Below, piece by piece: positions 58,485 to 64,000 of a DNA stretch of 64,000 nt. The position numbers and the translations under genes were made by a program. Origin of the DNA: Craspedostauros australis. Taxonomy: Eukaryota; Bacillariophyta; Bacillariophyceae; Mastogloiales; Achnanthaceae. Under the pieces are notes generated by a model that was not told the DNA's origin, searched no databases, and saw only the letters and a list, made by a program, of their open reading frames with translations. The stretch spans positions 1,674,001-1,738,000 of the forward strand of contig JAMXDE010000004.1 in NCBI GenBank assembly GCA_026770025.1, read 5' to 3'. Each line of letters opens with the position of its first letter. The stretch's first letter is position 1.

Positions 58485-61400
58485 TACGGTGTGGTCCCAG
58501 CAGGTGAGAGTACTGGCGGCGGCAGGTCGGGAAGAAGACCCGCACGAGGCGTGGGGCAACGACATGGCCAATGAGATCAGGAAATGGCGAACTGAAGGCA
58601 ACACTATTATACTGGGAGTCGACCTCAACGACGACGTCCTGGACAGTACCACTGCTCGCCTTCTGGAGGCCACAGGGCTGAAGAACGCGGTATGGAATAG
58701 AACAGGAGACCAGGCAAGGCAAGCTACCCAACAAAGAAACCAAAACAACGTGCCTATCGACGCGATATTCATGTCGGAAGGAGTGCATCTGGAGAAGGCA
58801 GGCTACCTGGGGTTTGGCGAGGCCATACCATCCGACCACAGAGCGGTATGGGTCGACGTTGGTTTCGAGCAAGTCCTAGGCGTGGCCGTGAAGCCCATCT
58901 GGACCTCTCAGCCCAGGCAGTTGGTCCTCAGTGACCCACGTGTCACCCAGAAGTACAATGACGCACTGTTGGAAGAGTACGGAAAGCACAACATATGCGA
59001 ACGGGTGCAAGAGATATGGTGCCTGGCGAAATCTCAAGGATGGCGACTGACCCCTGCCCAACAACTCCAGTACGACAAGCTCTTGGCGCAGACCTATGAG
59101 ATCAGAAGATACGCAGAGAAGAAGTGTCGCAAGCTGAGAATGGGTGCCGTGGCGTGGTCTCCCGACCTGCAACACGCGAGGAACGTGATCAAGTTCTGGT
59201 CCTTGGAAGTGAAGCACATGTCCGGTGTCAAAGTCAGTTCGTCCCTTCGACAACGCACCAAGAAGTCAGTGGGGCTGGACAGCGAGGCAACGCTGGAGCA
59301 AGCGAAACAGAAACAGTCTGAAGCATACGCAGCCTATTACACACAGAAAAAACATCACACACAAGCGCAACGACACTACCTGGTGGAGATTGCAAGGCAA
59401 CGCCACGATGCTCATGATCAAGAATACGAAACTGCACTACATCTTCTGCTGAACTGTGAGAGACAAAGGGAGCAAGCAGGCCGCCTTCGAGCGATCTTCG
59501 GTCAGGACAAGTCAATGACCACCAAAGTCCTGTTCACCGATGAAGATGGCAGGCTTCATGAATGCACCAAACAACATGAGATTGTCACCACGTGTATCTG
59601 GGAGAACAAGCGAAGGTTCTCACAAGCAAACGGTACTCCCTGTATGACAGGTCGAGACAAGGGTGTCATGGATCGTATCTGGCAACCGGAACTCGCAGCC
59701 CAACTGGTGAACAAGGAGGGCACGTCTCCAGCCGAACTTGACCCCATGATCCGGACCCTACTCGCAGCACTAGAGCCTATAGCACGGGACAAGACCAAAC
59801 TCACAGTCGAGGATCACCAGAAAGCGTGGAAGCGACAAACAGAGCTCACCAACTCGGAGCCAAGCAACCCACATTTTGGCCACTACAAGGCAGCAATGAT
59901 GGTGGATAGCTTGGCTAGAACGGACGTGCAGTTGCGTGATGTCCCATACCAGACGGGACACTCACCCCGACCATGGCAACGGATCACAGACGTTGAGATC
60001 CTGAAGAAGGCCCAAGTGTTCAATATCGAGAAAATGTGGACCATTTAACTCATGGACGCCCAGTTCAACCTGAACAATAAGAGATTGGGCAGGCAAATGA
60101 TGAAGACTGCTGAGGAGGCAGGCTGGTTGTCCGGGTTTCAATTTGGCAGCAGGAAATGCAAATCTGCCATGAGTGCCGCCCTGAACAAGAGGCTGAGTGT
60201 TGATCTGGGTTTCCAACAGAAGGTGGCGATTGGGTTCTGCTCGAATGATGCCAAGTCGTGTTACAACAGGATCGTCCCCAACTTTGTGGCAGCTGCGATG
60301 ATAGCGGCAGGCGCAAATGGGGCAGCCACGCGGAGCATGTTCAAGACCCTTCGAGACGCCGACCACCGCATCAGCACAGCGTACGGGGTGTCAGATAAGT
60401 CATACCGTCGAGGCGCAGACTGTGAAATGCATGGCATTGGACAAGGCAACGGAGCGGGCCCTGCGATTTGGGCCGTCATCAGCTCCGTGATGTTCAATGC
60501 TATGCTCAAGTTGGGCCATGCATCCCAAGTGACGACGCCCAACGGAGAGGTCATTGAGATCCTCGGCTCGGCGTTTGTTGACGACACGTATCTGGTCCAA
60601 CTGGAGGTCACAGGCAGCGAAGGAGCCGACACGGAGGCATTCAAGAGTATGGTCCACGACTGGAGCCGGCTGTTGAGAGTGACAGGCGGGGCGTTGGTTC
60701 CTGCTAAGTCAGCTTGGTGGGCCATCCAGCCCGAGTTCGTCAAAGACGAGTGGGGCTGGAAGGACGTCGACACCCGCACCACCATCCAAATCGAGGACGG
60801 AAATGGTGTCAGGCCAGAGATACCCTACAAGACGATGGACCAACCCCTGTTCAAACTGGGAGTGTTCATTGATTTCGACGGCGACCAGACAGAGCAGATG
60901 CAGAGGATGCGAGCGAAGGCCGAGGATTTCGGAGACAGAATGCAGACAGCACAGATATCACCGGAAGACGCTAAGTCGGCGCTATCGCTGAGGTTCCTGA
61001 AGACGATCGAGTATGCCCTGCCAATGACGCAGCTTTCCAGACAACAATGGCGACGAGTCATGGCTCCGGCGCTGCTGGCGTCACTTCCAAAAATGGGAGT
61101 GTCCAGGAACTTCCCACGGGCCCTTGTGTACGGCACAACCTCGCTTGGCGGGTTGGGAATCATTAACCCGGCCAACACCCAGCTGATTTCACAAATACAG
61201 CTTGCATTTGATGAGGTGCATCGAGGAACCCAGACAGGAAAGATGATCGAATGCTCTATTCTGGCACTCAAGGAAGAGCTGGGAACGGGCAGATCTATTT
61301 TCCAGTACCCCTTCGACAGTGTGGGCCACTGTGCCACACAGTGCTGGGTGACAGGGCTATGGCAACAACTCCAAGACACCAGCATCCGGATTTACGAGAC

Positions 61401-63554
61401 GACGACGACAGCGAAGGTCCAATGGGAAGGAGACAGCTTCCTCACGGATATCTGGCTGGAACAAAGCATCAAAGGAGCACAGCTCCGTCACCTGAACATG
61501 GTGCGCCAGAAGTTGGGAGTGCTACGCTTGTCCGACATTGTATCGGCCAATGGCACAAGGATATTTGGCGAGGCTCACGACGGCACCATGGCGTCTTGCA
61601 TACCCAAGCGCTGGGCCAACCAGCTGGAGCGACTACCAAGCGGATGGTGGCAAGAATGGCAACACTGGTGCAAGTCCACGTGTTTTTGAGGCCTTCTCCT
61701 GCACGAGCCGCTCGGTAGGTGGTACCGCGACGATGGGTCCTGGCGGTGGTGGAAGGATACCTACGGCCATGATATATTCGACACGGGGACACAGCCCCTA
61801 CAGCGATATTCGCTTCGTTGAAACAGCAGAACCCGCAGGCAGCTCTACTCTTGGCGAGGGACAGCAGACAGTCTCCCAACAGGAGCCAAACGTGTCTCAG
61901 TGACTCTCACGGAAACCGGCATGATGTGGGACGGCTTCGTCGGATTGGCACAGCCGATCGATGAGCGCGAAGAACCCTACGACCCAGTGGAGAATCTGCA
62001 AGGCGAACTGAGTCTTGAGGAGGCCAAGTGCGCTGCACGGAGATCCCAGCTGCTCGTGGTGAGTGACGGATCATTCAAAGATTCCAGAGGGACCGCGGCT
62101 TCTATTCTGTACGACGAGGCGACGACGGCAAGCATGACGTGCCAGACGTTCGTCCCGGGCCCGTCCGAAGCGCAAAGTGCTTACAGAAGCGAACTCGCGG
62201 GAATCTGGGCGTCGCTTACCGTGATAGCCAGGAAGCGAGGTCTGGACGCCTCGTGTGCGATTACCATTGCACTTGACGGCAAGCAGGCGATGTTGCAGGC
62301 CCAAGAGGATGGACTACGCCCGGGCCAACGCGACTGGGATGTCCTGACTGAGATTCGAGAGCTGCGGCACAGGAGTCTGGCGATACTGCACTGGAAGTGG
62401 GTGAAAGGCCACCAGGATGACACTGGCAAGCAACTGACAACGCTGGAGAAACTCAACGTAGTAGTCGACAACCACGCCAAGCAGTTCTGGAGCCTGACAG
62501 AGAGCCGACGTCAGGTAAAAAGGTGGCACACGTCTACAAACAGATGGAGGTTACGTCTCCGCAACGCCGACTACTCGCATGTGGACGCGAAGGAGCTCCA
62601 CGAGCTGCTGCAGTCTGCCGACGCAGCTACCTATTGGGCATCAAAGTTCCAGTGGGACAAAGATCAACTGACGCAGGTGGACTGGTACACATACAAGAAG
62701 ACGCGCGCGGCCAAGAAGAACAAAGAGGTGGCAAAGTTCGTCTCGAAGTGGTCATCAGGCTTCGTCGGAGTCAACAAGAAGCTGCACCAGGTTGGTCAGC
62801 AAGAGACGCCAAAGTGTCAGTTCTGCCAGCAAGACGAGACAACGATGCATGTGCTCCGCTGTAGCAAACACCAGGAAGCCTGGCAGACCTCTACGTCAGA
62901 ACTTCTCGACCGCATGGTGCGGGTAGGCACATGTCCGCGACTGGTGCGAAATATGAGAGTGGGGCTGGTGAAATGGAGGCGAAAGCTCCAAGTGGACGGG
63001 CCACAAAGTTACATCGGTTGGTACCCCCTCCTGCTTGGTTTCATCCATAAGGATTGGGCCCGCCAGCAGACACAGTGGATGACGACGAACGAGTGCATAT
63101 ATCCAGACGCGAGAGCGTGGGCGCGAGAGATGGTGCGGTGGATCTGGAAAGTACCGTGGACAGTTTGGATTGCCAGGAACGAAAAAGTACATGACGCAGA
63201 TCAGCATCCGACGATGAAGGACCTGCGCCAACAGGTGCAACGGATGCAACAGAGCGCGAGCAGCGACATGACGGCATCGGAGCTTCATCTGCTCAGGGAT
63301 GGCCGGAATATTGAGTATGATACCGAGCTGCAAATGCAGCAGTGGGTGCACTCTATGACGGCGGTACAAGTGGCAGTGAAGGCCAGACGCAGGGCTCGAT
63401 CTATGCAGGCAGAACGGCAGACCATGGCAGCATGGCTGGGAATAGGATGAGTGGCAACTTGATGGCTCGCTCAAAGCCTGGTCCTACAGGGCCGGCGGCG
63501 ACGAGGGTAAAGCCTTGAGGCACATCTATGATGTAATCACTGAGTTATTATTAT
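58485..63554 (+). mobile_element. 5'-truncated non-LTR retrotransposon (LINE) with 17-bp target-site duplication
   Basis: The 17-mer TAGCAGAGTGAACAGCC occurs at 58468-58484 and again at 63555-63571. The sequence between starts abruptly inside an endonuclease domain and ends in a short (TTA)n-type tail (gttattattat). This is the signature of target-primed reverse transcription with 5' truncation. The body encodes the end of an AP-like endonuclease, a reverse transcriptase, an RNase H domain and a C-terminal Cys/His motif. Confidence 0.93.
58486..63450 (+). pseudogene. LINE ORF2-like polyprotein with three in-frame stops
   Basis: One reading frame runs the whole length, broken by TAA at 60046, TGA at 61687 and TGA at 61819 with no frameshift. 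The first ~120 residues are the C-terminal half of an endonuclease/exonuclease/phosphatase domain ('GVDLNDD', 'IDAIFMS', 'SDHRAVWVD'); the earlier catalytic part is missing. A long helical linker follows. The reverse transcriptase has motif A 'NDAKSCYNR' (about residue 587) and motif C 'FVDD' (about 699). RNase H shows 'VVSDGSF', 'YRSELAGIWASL', 'ALDGKQAM' and 'WVKGHQDD...VVVDNHAK'. A late 'CQFCQQDETTMHVLRC' resembles the zinc motif found after RT or RNase H in many LINEs. The missing start and the stops make this copy non-autonomous. Confidence 0.9.
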
Positions 63555-63848
63555 TAGCAGAGTGAACAGCCATTCTGCCTGTCGTGGCTCCGACGTTGGG
63601 ACCTGCAGGGCGAGCTGGCAAAGGTGGGTGGGGATGGGCCATGGTGGCAGCTCTTGGAGTGTTTGGAAGTAAAATCCCATGCGCTGGGACATCACATCGC
63701 GCTCTCTTTCCTCGTGAAGCGCGTGGTTCCGACTAGACCGCTGTTGCAGCATCATGTGCCATAGCTCGTGGATCACCTCTGCCTGCCAGTGGATGGGCCG
63801 GCAGCGGTCTGGGGATGGAGGAGGGTTGGGGCTGTGCTTTGGGGAAAT
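63555..63848 (-). pseudogene. Host ORF part with a HELWH (HExxH) motif, interrupted by the LINE
   Basis: Minus-strand frame open from 63848, preceded by a TAG and by a pyrimidine-rich 'cctccatccccag' that could be a splice acceptor. It encodes 'DRCRPIHWQAEVIHELWHMM', then 'ERERDVMSQRMGFYFQTLQELPP', and enters the LINE tail after 'AEWLFTLL'. Removing the LINE and one 17-bp copy joins it in frame to 58467-58321, giving a 147-codon open frame. HExxH is the usual zinc-protease motif, but five residues are weak evidence. The family is not recognised. Confidence 0.35.
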
Positions 63849-64000
63849 CTAGAGTGGGAACACATACAAGGCAAGTGCTACATATGACCTGTATGACAGA
63901 AACACGGAAACGGAACAGTAGGCAGTGATACCAACAAGCACGAACATGCATGTGGAAGCGTTGAGCATTCATTTTTGTTTGCTGTGAATGGAAACAACAA

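Noticed and set aside
58321-58872. 183-codon minus-strand ORF read as one gene
   Set aside because: It crosses the LINE junction at 58485; only the part left of the junction can be host sequence.
1-64000. CRISPR arrays, operons, bacterial promoters or riboswitches
   Set aside because: None seen; repeats are minisatellites or transposon ends, and the gene content is eukaryotic.

Overview
The window looks like nuclear DNA of a single-celled eukaryote, and most likely a diatom or related stramenopile. This is inferred from content and was not checked by a search. The supporting signs are large intron-poor genes with Ser/Thr/Gln-rich tails, a secreted Cys-rich protein with Pro-Thr 'SAPT/SPTS' linkers, a TPR-like and an RNI-type leucine-rich-repeat protein, and a MYND protein with one short GT-AG intron. 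Two Ty1/copia elements and an APE-type LINE with an RNase H domain add to this. Nothing looks bacterial: there are no operons, Shine-Dalgarno sites or CRISPR.

Layout. 1-3.3 kb: a GH2 mannosylglycoprotein endo-beta-mannosidase-like gene, open at the left edge. 3.6-14.1 kb: two tandem, closely related STAND/AAA-type ATPase genes on the minus strand; a third, diverged member lies at 24.4-28.5 kb. Between them are a 20-bp minisatellite with a 60-bp higher-order period inside a pair of inverted repeats (14.4-15.1 kb), an LRR gene (15.6-16.6 kb), a TPR-like gene (17.3-18.2 kb) and a two-exon MYND zinc-finger gene (19.4-21.6 kb).

From 28.6 kb on, mobile DNA dominates. 28.6-34.6 kb is a candidate DNA transposon: 81-bp inverted ends around a 1,112-residue DDE/RNase H-like protein whose second catalytic Asp appears to be Asn. 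It ends in a decayed ORF fragment. 35.6-43.0 kb is a young, intact Ty1/copia element with 828-bp LTRs and one long gag-pol ORF that carries an extra ~300-residue region, followed by a diverged solo LTR. 44.8-54.2 kb holds two arms of a long inverted repeat. The right arm has been split by a second, very young copia element (47.5-53.6 kb) with only 138-bp identical LTRs and separate gag and pol ORFs. 55.3-57.4 kb is the secreted Cys-rich protein, with an internally duplicated module. 57.8 kb has a perfect 61-bp palindrome. 58.5-63.6 kb is a 5'-truncated LINE with three in-frame stops, flanked by a 17-bp target-site duplication. It seems to have landed inside an ORF that encodes a HELWH (HExxH) motif.

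The host genes do not form an obvious pathway. The three ATPase genes are a locally expanded family of probable signalling scaffolds. The rest of the story is successive transposon insertions whose order can be read from target-site duplications and nesting. No tRNA, rRNA or other RNA gene was recognised. Starts of the long ORFs are approximate because eukaryotic signals are weak.
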